The notes beneath the pieces are model-generated. The model made no database searches, was not told where the DNA came from, and worked only from the letters and a program-made list of their open reading frames with translations. Positions 54,388 to 64,000 of a stretch of 64,000 nt of DNA are shown here, in pieces (positions within the stretch are counted from its first letter, which is position 1; each line of letters begins with the position of its first letter). The translations under genes were made by a program, and so were the position numbers. The stretch is from Sphingomonadaceae bacterium OTU29LAMAA1 (GTDB taxonomy: Bacteria > Pseudomonadota > Alphaproteobacteria > Sphingomonadales > Sphingomonadaceae), in the NCBI GenBank assembly GCA_024072375.1, contig CP099617.1:1406001-1470000 (forward strand), given 5' to 3'.

Positions 54388-55619
54388 CTGACCACATACG
54401 GACTGCGCGTCAGGAACGGATTGCGCCGTGTGAACGCCAGCAGCAAGCCCATCCCGATCGACAGCGCGATCATCGACGACCCGCCATAGCTGATGAACGG
54501 CAGCGTCATGCCCTTCGACGGCGCGAGGCCGGTGTTGACCGCCATCGACACCAGCGCCTGCGCGCCGAACTGCACCGCCAGCCCGGAGGCGGCGAGCAGC
54601 TTGAATTCGTCCTGTTCGTCCAGCAGCTTGACGAACACCCGCACGACGATCGCGAGGAACACCAGGGCGATGATCGAACAGGCGATCAGGCCGAATTCCT
54701 CGCCGATCACCGAATAGATATAGTCGGTATGCGCCTCCGGCAGGCCGAACTTCGCCGTACCGCCGCCGGGGCCGGTGCCGGTCCAGCCGCCGCTGGTGAT
54801 CGTCGCATGCGCGGCGTTGGTCTGGAAGTGATCGCTCGCGCCCTCACCCTCGACGCCGGGAAACAGGAACGCGTCGATGCGATTGCGCGCGGTGCCGTAG
54901 AACATATAAGCGGCGACCAGCCCGACCGGCACCATGCCGATGATCGTACCCAGAATGCGCATCGGCGTGCCGGCGATCATGAGCAACGCCATCCATACGG
55001 TGCAAAAGATCACCGTCTGGCCGAAATCGGGCTGCAACATCAGCAGCACTGCAATCGTGCCGGTCAGCCCGCCGGTGATGAGGACGGTCGGCAGCTCGGG
55101 GTCCTTGGCCTTCAGCGACAACAGCCACGCGACCGTGACGATGAACAGCGGCTTGAGGAATTCCGATGGCTGGAACGAGGCGAAGCCATAGCCGATCCAG
55201 CGCCGCGCACCGTTGATGCTGTTCCCCACGAACGGCGTCAGCGCAAGGCAGACGATCAATATGCCCGCGCCGACCAGCGCCAGCCGCCGTGCGAGCGGCA
55301 CCGGTAGCATCGACACGCCGAACAGCACCGGCAGCGACACGCCGACCCAGATCAGCTGCCGCCAGAAATAATAGAGCGGGGTGAACTTGTGATGCTCGCC
55401 CGAATAACGGACCGCGGTCGCCGGGCTAGCCGCCGCCACCGCGATCAGGCCGATCGCGATCAGGAACAGCGTCAACAGCAGGAGCATCCGGTCGATGTCC
55501 CAGAACCACGTGCCGAGCGGCGACGAATCGCCACGCCCGCCGCGCCGCTTCACCTTGGCGATCAGCGTGTCGCTCGCGGGCTCCGCCCCTATCGGCTCCG
55601 CCATGCTCGTGCCGTTCAT
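54372..55619 (-). CDS. ftsW: Septal peptidoglycan glycosyltransferase FtsW
   Basis: A 415-residue SEDS-family polymerase with about ten membrane helices, paired with FtsI in septal wall synthesis. GARRWIGYGFASFQPSEFLKP and the C-terminal KGMTLPFISYGGSSMIA carry the conserved SEDS residues. The N-terminal 35 residues form a cytoplasmic extension (ATG at 55604 is an alternative start). It overlaps murD by four bases. Confidence 0.97.
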   Translation of the reverse strand: MNGTSMAEPIGAEPASDTLIAKVKRRGGRGDSSPLGTWFWDIDRMLLLLTLFLIAIGLIAVAAASPATAVRYSGEHHKFTPLYYFWRQLIWVGVSLPVLFGVSMLPVPLARRLALVGAGILIVCLALTPFVGNSINGARRWIGYGFASFQPSEFLKPLFIVTVAWLLSLKAKDPELPTVLITGGLTGTIAVLLMLQPDFGQTVIFCTVWMALLMIAGTPMRILGTIIGMVPVGLVAAYMFYGTARNRIDAFLFPGVEGEGASDHFQTNAAHATITSGGWTGTGPGGGTAKFGLPEAHTDYIYSVIGEEFGLIACSIIALVFLAIVVRVFVKLLDEQDEFKLLAASGLAVQFGAQALVSMAVNTGLAPSKGMTLPFISYGGSSMIALSIGMGLLLAFTRRNPFLTRSPYVVRWGSN

Positions 55620-56911
55620 GGAAGGGCCTCCACCGCAGCCCGGAATGCGGCCCCGCGATCTTCGTAATCGCGGAATTGATCGAAGCTAGCACAAGCCGGC
55701 GACAACAACACCACGTCTCCGTCGCGTGCGGCAGCGGCAGCATGGGCGACCGCGGTGGCGAGGTCGCCCGCCGCCTCCACGGCCGGGACTCGGCCGGTCA
55801 GCAGTTCGTGGAACAGCGGCCCCGCCTCGCCGATCGTGTACGCCGCGACGACGCGATCGAAATAGGGTGCGCAGGCCTCGAGGTCGTCACCCTTGCGCTT
55901 GCCGCCGACGATCCAGCGCACGCGGGCGAAGGCACCCAGCGCGGGCGCCGTGCTTTCGGGATTCGTCGCCTTGCTGTCGTCGACGAAGGTCACGCCGTTG
56001 CGGACCGCGATCGTCTGCATGCGATGCGCCAGGCTGACGTAGGTGGCGAGGCCCCGGTCGATATCGGCTTCGGACGCGCCCAGCGCCTTGGCGACCGCGA
56101 TCGCGGCAAGGGCATTTTGCGCATTGTGCGGGCCTTGCAGCGCCGGCCACCGGCTCTGGTCCATGCACACGCCGGGCGCGATCTTGGTCAGGTGCTCGCC
56201 CCGCGCCGACAGGCTGCGTGCGATCTGCGCCGATGCCGCATCGCCGATGCCGATCACCGCGTCATGATCCGGGGACTGCATCGCGAAGATGCGCGCCTTC
56301 GATGCGGCGTAACTCTCGAACCCGTCATATCGGTCGAGATGATCGGGCGTGATGTTCAGGAGCACTGCGATCTCGCAGTCGAGGCTCTGCGTCAGGTCGA
56401 TCTGATAGCTGGAGAGTTCCAGCACGTAGACGCCGCCTTCCGGCAGCGGCTCCTGACCCAGAATGGGCAGGCCGATATTGCCGCCCATCGATGTGGGCCG
56501 GCCGGCGGTGGTGAGAATATGATGGACCAGCGCGGTCGTCGTCGACTTGCCGTTGGTGCCGGTGATGCCGACGACCGTGTGCGCCGGCAGTTCGCCGCGG
56601 GCCTGCGCGAACAATTCGATGTCGCCGATCACCGGCACGCCTGCCACCCGCGCCCGCTCGACCAGCGGATGCGTGTTGAGGGGTACTCCCGGCGACACGA
56701 CCAGTCCCGCCGCGCCTTCGAGGTTCAATGTCGCGATGTCGTGGACGATGACCCCGTTCACCCCGGCCGCACGCTCGCGTGCCGCGGCATCGCTGTCCCA
56801 TGCCACGACATGCGCGCCGCTCTTCGCCAGCGCCCGTACGGTAGCGAGGCCGGAGCGCGCCAGACCCAGCACGGCGTAACGCTTGCCCTCGAAGGTCCTG
56901 GAGGCGATCAC
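55616..56911 (-). CDS. murD: UDP-N-acetylmuramoylalanine--D-glutamate ligase
   Basis: A 431-residue Mur ligase adding D-Glu. [15 protein letters not shown] (UDP site), [15 protein letters not shown] (ATP loop), [13 protein letters not shown] and [12 protein letters not shown] are present. The start is GTG at 56911, which overlaps the mraY stop by four bases (GTGA). The longer frame upstream runs through mraY and is not coding. Confidence 0.96.
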   Translation of the reverse strand: MIASRTFEGKRYAVLGLARSGLATVRALAKSGAHVVAWDSDAAARERAAGVNGVIVHDIATLNLEGAAGLVVSPGVPLNTHPLVERARVAGVPVIGDIELFAQARGELPAHTVVGITGTNGKSTTTALVHHILTTAGRPTSMGGNIGLPILGQEPLPEGGVYVLELSSYQIDLTQSLDCEIAVLLNITPDHLDRYDGFESYAASKARIFAMQSPDHDAVIGIGDAASAQIARSLSARGEHLTKIAPGVCMDQSRWPALQGPHNAQNALAAIAVAKALGASEADIDRGLATYVSLAHRMQTIAVRNGVTFVDDSKATNPESTAPALGAFARVRWIVGGKRKGDDLEACAPYFDRVVAAYTIGEAGPLFHELLTGRVPAVEAAGDLATAVAHAAAAARDGDVVLLSPACASFDQFRDYEDRGAAFRAAVEALP

Positions 56912-57978
56912 CGCAACTTCAACGTCGACAGGCCGGCGAGCGCCAGCACGAGGCTGATGATCCAGAAGCGGATCACGACGGTCGGCTCGCTCCAGCCGAG
57001 TTGCTCGAAGTGGTGGTGGATCGGCGCCATGCGGAAGATGCGCTTGCCGGTGCGCTTGTAGAAGAACACCTGGATGATCACCGACATCGCCTCGGCAACG
57101 AACAGGCCGCCGACGATGCCGAGCACGATCTCGTGGTGCGCGACGACCGCGATCGTACCGAGCGCGCCGCCCAGCGCGAGGCTGCCGGTGTCGCCCATGA
57201 ACACCGCGGCGGGCGGCGCGTTGAACCACAGGAAGGCGAGGCCGGCGCCGACCACCGCGCCGCAGAAGATCGCCAGCTCACCCGCGCCCGGCACGTGCGG
57301 GATGCCGAGATAGGTCGCGAACTTCACGTTGCCCGCAAGGTAGACGATCAGCATGAACGCGACGCTGGCGATGATCACGGGCATCGTCGCCAACCCATCG
57401 AGCCCGTCAGTCAGGTTCACCGCGTTGCCGAACGCGACGATCGTGAACGCCGCGAACAGCGGGAAGAAATAGCCGAGGTCCAGGTACATGCGATCGGTGA
57501 ACGGCAGGTACAGATGCGGTCCGTTCTGCCCCATGATGATCCACGACGCAGTGCCGGCGATGGCGAATTCCAGCAACAGGCGCGTACGGCCGGAGACGCC
57601 GGCGGTGCTCGCCTTCGTCACCTTGTCGTAATCGTCCATGAAGCCGATCGCGCCGAAGCCCAACGTCACGAACAGGCAGGCCCAGACATAGGGGTTGCTG
57701 AGGTCCATCCAGATCAGGATGGCGAGCGCCATGCTGGTCAGGATCATCAGCCCGCCCATCGTCGGCGTGCCGCGCTTGGCGAGGTGCGTCTGCGGTCCGT
57801 CGGCGCGGATCGGTTGCCCCTTGCCCTGCCGCACGCGCAGCCAGCCGATGAAGCGCGGCCCGATGATCAGCCCGATCAGAAGCGCCGTCGCCACCGCCGC
57901 CCCGGTCCGGAAGGATTGGTAGCGGATGAGGTTCAGCAGCCCGGTGAAGCCCAGGTGCTCGGCGATCCAGTACAGCAT
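56908..57978 (-). CDS. mraY: Phospho-N-acetylmuramoyl-pentapeptide transferase
   Basis: A 356-residue polytopic enzyme (ten helices) that forms lipid I on undecaprenyl phosphate. Catalytic segments: GFMDDYDKV (DDxxK), [10 protein letters not shown] and [21 protein letters not shown]. It starts directly after the murF stop (TAAATG). Confidence 0.98.
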   Translation of the reverse strand: MLYWIAEHLGFTGLLNLIRYQSFRTGAAVATALLIGLIIGPRFIGWLRVRQGKGQPIRADGPQTHLAKRGTPTMGGLMILTSMALAILIWMDLSNPYVWACLFVTLGFGAIGFMDDYDKVTKASTAGVSGRTRLLLEFAIAGTASWIIMGQNGPHLYLPFTDRMYLDLGYFFPLFAAFTIVAFGNAVNLTDGLDGLATMPVIIASVAFMLIVYLAGNVKFATYLGIPHVPGAGELAIFCGAVVGAGLAFLWFNAPPAAVFMGDTGSLALGGALGTIAVVAHHEIVLGIVGGLFVAEAMSVIIQVFFYKRTGKRIFRMAPIHHHFEQLGWSEPTVVIRFWIISLVLALAGLSTLKLR

Positions 57979-59373
57979 TTACGTTCCGACCCCCTGCGCC
58001 TGCGACGCGCCAGCATTGGCGAGTCCCGCGACGACCCGCGACAACCCGACCCCGTTGGACCCCTTGACGAGCAATGCATCGCCGGCGCGAGCCAGATCCT
58101 TCAGACGGCCGAGCGCTGTCGCAGCGTCGGGCACATGCATGACTTCGACCCGCCCCTCAAGGGCTTGCGCGAGCGGCGTCATCGCTTCGCCGACCAGCAG
58201 CGCCGCTTCGACGCGTGCCGCCAGAATGGGGTCGGCCAGATCCGCGTGATAGCCGGCCGAGGCATCGCCGAGTTCGCGCATCTCGCCCAGCACTGCGATA
58301 TGCCGCCCCGGCTCTTCGGCAAGCACCGCGAGCGTCGCCCGCATCGATGCTGGATTGGCATTGTAGCTTTCGTCGATGACCAGCATGTCGCCACCCACGG
58401 CGGGTGCGAGGAAGCGGGCGCCGCGGCCGGCCAGCCCGCCCATCTCCGCCAGCGCGAGGCCGGCGCGCGCCAGATCGGCGCCTGCTACGTCGACGGCGGC
58501 AAGAACGGCGAGCGCGTTGGATACCCAATGCATGCCCGGCTGCGACAGGGTGAACGACAATTCCCGATCCCCCAGTTTCGCGGTGACGAACGAGGCGCCG
58601 GAGGGCAACCGCATCGCCTCTACCGCGCGCACGTCGGCGCCCTTGTCGAGGCCGAAGGTGATCGTGCGCGCGGCATACGGCGCGGCGGCGGCGATCAGCC
58701 GGTCGCGGTGCGGGCTGTCATAAGGCACGATCGCGACGCCACCGGGTTCGAGCCCACGAAAGATCTCGCCCTTCGCATCGGCGATGGCGCTTTCGTCGGC
58801 AAAGAACGCGGTATGGGCGGGTGCGATCGCGGTCACGATCGCGATGTGCGGGCGAACCAGCCCGGTCAGCACGCCGAGTTCCCCGGCGTGGTTCATCCCC
58901 ATTTCGAACACGCCGACCTTCGTGTCGCGCGGCATGCGGGCGAGGCTGAGCGGCACGCCGGTGTGGTTGTTGTAACTCTTTACCGACCGGTGGACGTCGC
59001 CGGGTAGCGACCGGTCGAGCGCCGCGAACAATGCTTCCTTGGCGCTGGTCTTGCCGACCGAACCGGTGACGCCGATTACCGTGCTCGCCATACGTGCCCG
59101 CGCCGCGCGGCCGAGATCGTTGAGCGCGGCAAAGGTGTCGGCGACGCGGACGTGCGGATGCGCCGTATCGGCCGATACGATCGCGCCCGCAGCGCCTTGC
59201 GCGAAGGCCTGGTCGAGGAAGCGATGGCCGTCGGTACTGTCGCCGGTCAGCGCGACGAACAGATCGCCCGGACCGACCTCGCGGCTGTCGAAGGCGACGC
59301 CACCGGCGGCAAAGTCGGCAGAGGCGACGCCATAGGTTGCGGCGGCAATCTCCGCGGCAGTCCAGAGCGTCAT
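57979..59373 (-). CDS. murF: UDP-MurNAc-tripeptide--D-alanyl-D-alanine ligase
   Basis: A 464-residue Mur ligase adding D-Ala-D-Ala to the tripeptide. GVAFDSREVGPGDLFVAL (UDP part), VIGVTGSVGKTSAKEAL (ATP loop), EMGMNHAGEL and DESYNANPASMRA are family marks. The start at 59373 has GGAGG five bases upstream; the frame opens further up (59439) through the repeat and is not used. It is separated from murE by 103 bases with a repeat. Confidence 0.97.
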   Translation of the reverse strand: MTLWTAAEIAAATYGVASADFAAGGVAFDSREVGPGDLFVALTGDSTDGHRFLDQAFAQGAAGAIVSADTAHPHVRVADTFAALNDLGRAARARMASTVIGVTGSVGKTSAKEALFAALDRSLPGDVHRSVKSYNNHTGVPLSLARMPRDTKVGVFEMGMNHAGELGVLTGLVRPHIAIVTAIAPAHTAFFADESAIADAKGEIFRGLEPGGVAIVPYDSPHRDRLIAAAAPYAARTITFGLDKGADVRAVEAMRLPSGASFVTAKLGDRELSFTLSQPGMHWVSNALAVLAAVDVAGADLARAGLALAEMGGLAGRGARFLAPAVGGDMLVIDESYNANPASMRATLAVLAEEPGRHIAVLGEMRELGDASAGYHADLADPILAARVEAALLVGEAMTPLAQALEGRVEVMHVPDAATALGRLKDLARAGDALLVKGSNGVGLSRVVAGLANAGASQAQGVGT

Positions 59374-59456
59374 CCAATCCTCCCCGGCACGGGAAGGGAA
59401 ACCGCGCTCGCGAAGCGTGGTGGAGTAGGACTTCCGCAAAGGAAAGGTTCGCGACG
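59374..59456. repeat. Repeat-like segment between murE and murF
   Basis: It begins AATCCTCCCCGGCACGGG, nearly the same as the start of the element at 36451 (AATCCTCCCCGGCACGCG). It continues with a variable part containing CGCTCGCGAAGCG. It holds the only sizeable gap in the otherwise overlapping cluster from rsmH to ftsQ, and its GGAGG (minus strand) doubles as the murF ribosome site. Confidence 0.5.
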
Positions 59457-59476
59457 GTGAGCGGCGCGCCGGCCCA

Positions 59477-60892
59477 TCACGCCGCGCACTCGCGTGCGAC
59501 CGTCACGTCGTCGAACGGCAATTCCATGTCGCCGACGATCTGGCCCTGCTCATGGCCCTTGCCGGCGATCAGGACGATATCCTGCGCCTCCGCCTGCTGG
59601 ATCGCAAACCGGATGGCCTCGCGACGGTCGCCGATCTCGCGCGCCTGCGTCGCACCCTTCAGGATCGCGGCGCGGATCGCCGACGGGTCCTCGGTCCGGG
59701 GATTGTCGTCGGTAACGATAGCGAGGTCGGCTTGCATCTGCGCGACCTGCCCCATCGTCTCGCGCTTGCCGGCGTCGCGGTCCCCGCCCGCCCCGAACAC
59801 CACGATCAGGCGTCCGCCGGCATGCGGCTTCAGCGCCGCGATCGCCGCTTCCAGCGCATCGGGCGTATGGGCATAATCGACGTAGACGGGCGCGCCGGTC
59901 CGCGTGATCACCGCACGCTCCAGCCGCCCTCGAACCGGCTGCAATCGGGCAAGGTCGGCAATCGTCCTGGCGACGTCGCCGCCGGTCGCGATCACCAGCC
60001 CCGCCGCGACCAGCGCGTTCGCCGCCTGATAGCCGCCGATCAGCGGCAGCGTGACGCGATGCGTCTGCCCCTCCGCCTCGATCGTCAGCCCCTGCCCCAG
60101 CAAGGTCGGATCCCGGCCGACCAATCGCAGCGTGGCGCCGCGCTCGCCGACCGTCACCAGCCGGTTGCCGCGCGCCTGCGCCAGATCGATCACCCGCGCC
60201 GATTCGACGTCGTCCGCCCACACCACCGCGGTGCCGTCCGTGCTCAGCACCTCTGAAAACAGCCGCAGCTTGGCGGTGAGATAGGCGCCCATGTCGCCGT
60301 GATAATCGAGATGATCGCGCGACAGATTGGTGAACGCGGCAGCGGCGACGTTCAGACCCTCGGTCCGATATTGCACCAGCCCGTGGCTCGACGCCTCGAA
60401 CGCGACGTGGGTCACGCCCTCGCGCGCCAGTCCGGCGACGTTGGACAGGAACGTCACCACATCGGGCGTGGTCAGCCCGGTCGTCACCCGCTCGTCCGCG
60501 GTGGTGACGCCCAGCGTGCCGATCGAGGCGGCATGTACGCCCGCCATCCGCCACAATTGCCGTGTCATCTCGACCGTCGAGGTCTTGCCGTTGGTGCCGG
60601 TCACCGCCACCGCGACACCGGGAAACGGCGCGAAGAATTTGGCGGCCAGCTGCGCGAAACATTCGCGTGGATTTTCCGCATGGATAGCCACGGCGCCATC
60701 CACCCTCACGCCCGGCCGTACGACGATCGCTACCGCGCCCGAGCGCACCGCCTCTGCGATATAGTCCTCCCCGTTCACCCGCACGCCCTGGAAGGCGCCG
60801 AACACGGTGCCGGGTGCTACCTTGCGGTGATCGATCGCAAATCCGGTGACGGCGACGTCTTCGCCACCGCCGGTCAGGGTTGCCAGCTTCAT
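59477..60892 (-). CDS. murE: UDP-MurNAc-dipeptide--2,6-diaminopimelate ligase
   Basis: A 471-residue Mur ligase. AVTGTNGKTSTVEMTRQL (ATP loop), FEASSHGL and FTNLSRDHLDYHG are typical. The substrate motif is DNPR (VTDDNPRTEDPSAIR), which selects meso-diaminopimelate over lysine, as expected for a Gram-negative. The start at 60892 (MKLATL) lies ten bases after ftsI; the longer frame runs into ftsI and is not coding. Confidence 0.97.
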   Translation of the reverse strand: MKLATLTGGGEDVAVTGFAIDHRKVAPGTVFGAFQGVRVNGEDYIAEAVRSGAVAIVVRPGVRVDGAVAIHAENPRECFAQLAAKFFAPFPGVAVAVTGTNGKTSTVEMTRQLWRMAGVHAASIGTLGVTTADERVTTGLTTPDVVTFLSNVAGLAREGVTHVAFEASSHGLVQYRTEGLNVAAAAFTNLSRDHLDYHGDMGAYLTAKLRLFSEVLSTDGTAVVWADDVESARVIDLAQARGNRLVTVGERGATLRLVGRDPTLLGQGLTIEAEGQTHRVTLPLIGGYQAANALVAAGLVIATGGDVARTIADLARLQPVRGRLERAVITRTGAPVYVDYAHTPDALEAAIAALKPHAGGRLIVVFGAGGDRDAGKRETMGQVAQMQADLAIVTDDNPRTEDPSAIRAAILKGATQAREIGDRREAIRFAIQQAEAQDIVLIAGKGHEQGQIVGDMELPFDDVTVARECAA

Positions 60893-60902
60893 CGGTCCGC
60901 GC

Positions 60903-62618
60903 TCACTGACCGGTCGGCGTCGTGCGGCTGGGGTCCTGCCACAAGGTCGGGACGATGTCGGACACGTCGATGTCGCGCGTCGCGTCGGGAACGACGCCGA
61001 GCATCGCGCCCACTCGCGAAATCGTCCGGCCGACCACAGGTGCGGCGTTCCACGCAGCGGTTTTCCACCCGCCAGTCTCCTTCGTCCCCAGTGGCGAATC
61101 GAGCATCGCCAGCACGACATAACGCGGCTGATCCATCGGGAACGCCGCGGCGAAGGTGGCGACATTGCGCGATCGATCGTAGCCGCCCGCCACCGCGGCC
61201 TCCGCCGTACCCGTCTTGCCGCCGACGCGATAGCCCGGAGCTTCACCCTTGCGGCCCGTGCCACGCAGGACGATCAGCCGCAGCATCTGGCGCATTCGCG
61301 CGCTGGTCTGCTCGCTGATCACGCGGCGACCGACCGGGGCGTGGCCCGGTGCGACCTTCAGCAGCGTCGCCGGCCGCCATACCCCGCCGTTGACCAGCGC
61401 GGCATAAGCGCTGGCGAGGTGCAGCGGCGTCACCGCGATGCCATGGCCGTACGCCGTCGTCATCGTCGTCGTGCGCGCCCAATAGGTCGGCATCAGCGGA
61501 CGCCCCTTCTCGCGCAGCTCGATATCGGGCTTGGTGTCAAAGCCGAGCTTGCGGAACATCGTCTGCATCCGCTGCGGTCCGATTTCGTCGGCCACCCGCG
61601 CGGTCGCGATGTTCGACGAATAGATCAGTGTTTCCGCCATGTTGAGCCAGCGCTTCGGATCGCCGCGCTCATCGTGGATGGTATAGCCGCCGACCTTCAG
61701 CGGATGCGTCGCGTCGAAGCGGCGCGCGAACGACGTCACCACCCCGGTATCCATCGCCGTCGCCATCGTGATCGGCTTGAACGTCGATCCCAGCTCGAAC
61801 ACACTCTGCGTCGTGATGTTGCGCAGTTCTTCGCTGCCCGCCATGCCGACGCGATTGGGGTTGAACGTCGGCAGCGAGACCATCGCGATCACCTCGCCGG
61901 TCGCAACATCGAGGACGATGCCGCCTGCGCCGCGCGCCGAGAAAGTCCCCATCGCGCGGCCGAGTTCGCTCTCCATCGCCGCCTGCACGCGGGCATCCAG
62001 CGACAATGCCACCGGCTGGCCCGCCTTGGTCGGGTCGAGCAGCCGCTCGTCGAGCACGCGCTCCATGCCGCTCATGCCGTGGCCGTCGGTCGACAGGAAA
62101 CCGAGCGCGTGGCTCGCCATCGTCGACTGCGGGTACAGCCGCTGCGTTTCGCGCGCGAACACCAGCGCCGGCTCGCCGATCGCATTGACCTGTTCGACCA
62201 GTGCCGGACTGGCGCGCCGCTGGAGATAGACGAAGCTGACGTTGCGGGTCAGCTGACCATAGAACCACGCCTGATCGCCGCGATCGGGCATCAGGGCCGC
62301 CAGACGACTGGCGATCTCCATCTTATCGCCGATGATCTTCCTGGGGTGGACCGCGATCGTCCACGCGTCGATCGTACGGGCGAGCGGCGCGCCGTTGCGA
62401 TCGACGATGTCGCCACGCGCCGCGAGTGCCGCGACCCGCGCCTCCGCCTCGCCGCCCGACAGCACGCCCAGCATCGCCAGCCGCCCGATGACCAACGTCA
62501 CCGCCGCCGCGAACAGCATCAGCAACATCATCAGCCGCGTATGCGAGGTCGCCACCAACGCATGGCGTTGGCCCGCGCTACGCCGCTGCGGCACCGGACG
62601 GGCGACGATGACGGTCAA
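60903..62618 (-). CDS. ftsI: Penicillin-binding protein 3, septal transpeptidase FtsI
   Basis: A 571-residue class B PBP with one N-terminal helix (RLMMLLMLFAAAVTLVIGRL), a pedestal domain and a transpeptidase domain. The active-site triad is FELGSTFKPI (SxxK), YSSNIATA (SxN) and GGKTGTAEAA (KTG). It cross-links septal wall with FtsW. It overlaps ftsL by four bases. Confidence 0.97.
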   Translation of the reverse strand: MTVIVARPVPQRRSAGQRHALVATSHTRLMMLLMLFAAAVTLVIGRLAMLGVLSGGEAEARVAALAARGDIVDRNGAPLARTIDAWTIAVHPRKIIGDKMEIASRLAALMPDRGDQAWFYGQLTRNVSFVYLQRRASPALVEQVNAIGEPALVFARETQRLYPQSTMASHALGFLSTDGHGMSGMERVLDERLLDPTKAGQPVALSLDARVQAAMESELGRAMGTFSARGAGGIVLDVATGEVIAMVSLPTFNPNRVGMAGSEELRNITTQSVFELGSTFKPITMATAMDTGVVTSFARRFDATHPLKVGGYTIHDERGDPKRWLNMAETLIYSSNIATARVADEIGPQRMQTMFRKLGFDTKPDIELREKGRPLMPTYWARTTTMTTAYGHGIAVTPLHLASAYAALVNGGVWRPATLLKVAPGHAPVGRRVISEQTSARMRQMLRLIVLRGTGRKGEAPGYRVGGKTGTAEAAVAGGYDRSRNVATFAAAFPMDQPRYVVLAMLDSPLGTKETGGWKTAAWNAAPVVGRTISRVGAMLGVVPDATRDIDVSDIVPTLWQDPSRTTPTGQ

Positions 62619-63253
62619 CGCTTGCGGGCCTCCGCACGCGCGCTGCTGAGGATATCGCCGAGCGTCGTGTCGGACAGCAGCTTCTTGTCGAGCATCGCCA
62701 CCGCCTGCGGCCGGACCTTGGCGACGGCCGCCTTGCCGCGAGCCGCCTCGTCCAGCTTGGCGATCAGCGGCGCGCTCTTCGCGATTGCGGCGACACGGAT
62801 CACCGCGCGTTTGGCGGTCGGCATGGCAGCGGCGACCTGAATGACGGCAGGCGTAGCCGCGGCAGGAGCGGCGGTCGGAGCCGGTGTGGCGATCGTCGGC
62901 AGCGACGGCACGACCAGCGCGGCGGTCTGCATGCCCGGCTGCATCGGCAGGCCGATCTGATTGACGTCGAGGCTGGCGAGCGCCGCTTCGTCAGTGACGA
63001 ACTGGTGCGCGACCGGCGCGGCGAGCGCCAGCGTCTCGCCGTTCCACTTTTCCAGCTGGGCGAGGTTCGCACGTGTCTCGAACTCGGTCTCGAGCGCGCG
63101 GATATCGCGCTCGGCGGAATCGATCTTGCGATCCATGCCTTCCAGCTTCTTGCGCTCCGCCGCGACCTGCAGCGACACCAGGTAGAAACCGAGGACGATG
63201 GCGACGCAGCCACCGAACCACCCGATCCCCTTGAACCGATACGCCGCAGTCAT
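62615..63253 (-). CDS. ftsL: FtsL-like cell division protein, extended
   Basis: A 212-residue bitopic protein. One helix ([22 protein letters not shown]) is followed by a coiled coil ([40 protein letters not shown]), the FtsL layout. Typical FtsL is about 100-120 residues; here an extra Ala/Pro/Val-rich tail of about 90 residues (residues 115-205) follows. The location between rsmH and ftsI and the coiled coil support the name. The start at 63253 overlaps rsmH by four bases. Confidence 0.83.
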   Translation of the reverse strand: MTAAYRFKGIGWFGGCVAIVLGFYLVSLQVAAERKKLEGMDRKIDSAERDIRALETEFETRANLAQLEKWNGETLALAAPVAHQFVTDEAALASLDVNQIGLPMQPGMQTAALVVPSLPTIATPAPTAAPAAATPAVIQVAAAMPTAKRAVIRVAAIAKSAPLIAKLDEAARGKAAVAKVRPQAVAMLDKKLLSDTTLGDILSSARAEARKR

Positions 63254-64000
63254 AATGCCACCTCCGCCAAGTCGTTGCTGTTCCAAGCGGGGGCCGCCGT
63301 CCGCCGCGCAGTCCGTAAAGTCGCCGATCGGGCGCGCGGGTTGCGCGCCACTTCCGCCTCGCCCGCGCGCACCGCACGGCCGACCGCTTCGAAACTGGGT
63401 GCCACCACCGTACTCGCCTGCGGCAGGTGCCGCGAACCGCCGGGGGTATTGCCGGACCGGTCGCGCAGGAACCGCTTCACCATGCGATCCTCCAGACTGT
63501 GGAAGGTGACCACCGCCAAACGACCGCCCGGCTTCAACGCGCGCTCGGCCGCGGCGAGGCCGTCCGCCAGTTCGCCGAGTTCCCGGTTCACGTGGATGCG
63601 AATCGCCTGGAAGGTGCGCGTCGCCGGGTCCTTCTTGTCATGCGGGCGGTAGCCGAGCGCCTTGCGGACGACGTGGGCCAGCTCCGACGTCCGGGTCAGC
63701 GGGCGCGCGGCGACGATCGCGCGCGCGACGCGGCGCGACTTGGGCTCGTCGCCGTAATGGTACAGAACGTCGGCGATCGCCTCTTCGTCCGCTTCGTTGA
63801 GGAAGTCGGCCGCGCTCGCGCCCTCCTGCGCCATCCGCATGTCGAGAGGGCCGTCCGACTGGAACGAAAAGCCGCGCTCCGCCTGATCGAGCTGCATCGA
63901 CGACACGCCGATATCCATCGTCAGCCCGTCGACCGGACCGTCCAGCGCCGCCTCCAATGCGGAGAAGTCGCTGTGCACCAGCGTCAGGCCGGGAATGTTC
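63250..64000 (-). CDS. rsmH: 16S rRNA (cytosine1402-N4)-methyltransferase RsmH (C-terminal part, cut by window edge)
   Basis: The window holds the last 250 or so residues; the N-terminus lies beyond position 64000. [34 protein letters not shown] and [16 protein letters not shown] are the RsmH (MraW) signatures, and the SAM-binding N-terminal glycine loop is off the edge. It methylates C1402 of 16S rRNA. It heads the division cluster; mraZ, if present, is outside. Confidence 0.96.
   Translation of the reverse strand, partial: NIPGLTLVHSDFSALEAALDGPVDGLTMDIGVSSMQLDQAERGFSFQSDGPLDMRMAQEGASAADFLNEADEEAIADVLYHYGDEPKSRRVARAIVAARPLTRTSELAHVVRKALGYRPHDKKDPATRTFQAIRIHVNRELGELADGLAAAERALKPGGRLAVVTFHSLEDRMVKRFLRDRSGNTPGGSRHLPQASTVVAPSFEAVGRAVRAGEAEVARNPRARSATLRTARRTAAPAWNSNDLAEVAL

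Noticed and set aside
57001..59007. 668-codon + strand open frame opposite mraY and murF
   Set aside because: Antisense shadow of two certain genes.

Overview
The window is a high-GC alphaproteobacterial chromosome segment, most likely from a Sphingomonas-like member of the Sphingomonadales. Three things support this. The general stress response locus combines phyR, nepR, ecfG and a PhyP-type sensor protein. The order argS, SPOR protein, nagZ, scpA, scpB, tatA, tatB, tatC is a sphingomonad arrangement. GTTC-N7-GTTC (LexA) and GGAAC-N16/17-CGTT (EcfG) type sites lie in front of genes. No rRNA, tRNA, CRISPR array, insertion sequence or phage gene was seen.

Layout. Positions 1-12.5 kb hold metabolic and envelope genes: a partial nitroreductase, a thiolase and an SDR dehydrogenase, ferredoxin-NADP reductase, uvrB, a PRC-barrel protein, a class I fumarase, a large GGDEF-EAL-PilZ protein and a hemerythrin-like protein. 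At 6.77-7.0 kb there is an unexplained 18-codon ORF whose ribosome binding site is complementary to almost the whole 3' end of 16S rRNA, followed by stacked hairpins. Positions 12.6-17.2 kb hold class I ribonucleotide reductase (nrdA, nrdB), split by a small accessory segment (DUF559 nuclease flanked by palindromic repeats, DUF2171 protein, small membrane protein). Two perfect LexA-type boxes precede nrdA. Positions 17.2-18.9 kb are a low-GC two-gene island: a compact HipA-like kinase overlapping a DUF3037 gene. Positions 18.9-25.4 kb carry an orphan ExbD, a thermonuclease-like protein, an HNH protein, a porin-like beta-barrel protein, lipoproteins, an acidic protein, an MFS exporter and a peroxiredoxin. 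Two of these genes have perfect sigma-EcfG promoters.

Positions 25.4-32.5 kb hold glnE and then the general stress response locus: a second NepR-like small ORF, ecfG, a 45-residue membrane protein, phyR, nepR, phyP and an entericidin. PhyR is expected to sequester NepR when phosphorylated and so release EcfG. PhyP, with a decayed ATPase domain, probably keeps PhyR dephosphorylated. Positions 32.6-39 kb are the argS-to-tatC operon, read on the minus strand. Positions 39-45.7 kb hold a DUF1800/DUF1501 pair, dgt and a TPR-SPOR protein.

Positions 45.9-64 kb are a nearly gapless division and cell wall cluster on the minus strand: rsmH (partial), ftsL, ftsI, murE, murF, mraY, murD, ftsW, murG, murC, a small coupled ORF, murB, ddl, ftsQ, ftsA, ftsZ. 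It covers cytoplasmic muropeptide synthesis from UDP-MurNAc to lipid II, and the divisome core.

The best candidates for undescribed biology are the HipA-like/DUF3037 island, the small ORF/RNA at 6.8 kb, the second NepR-like protein, and the coupled small ORF between murC and murB. All functional statements rest on reading motifs by eye; no database search was run.
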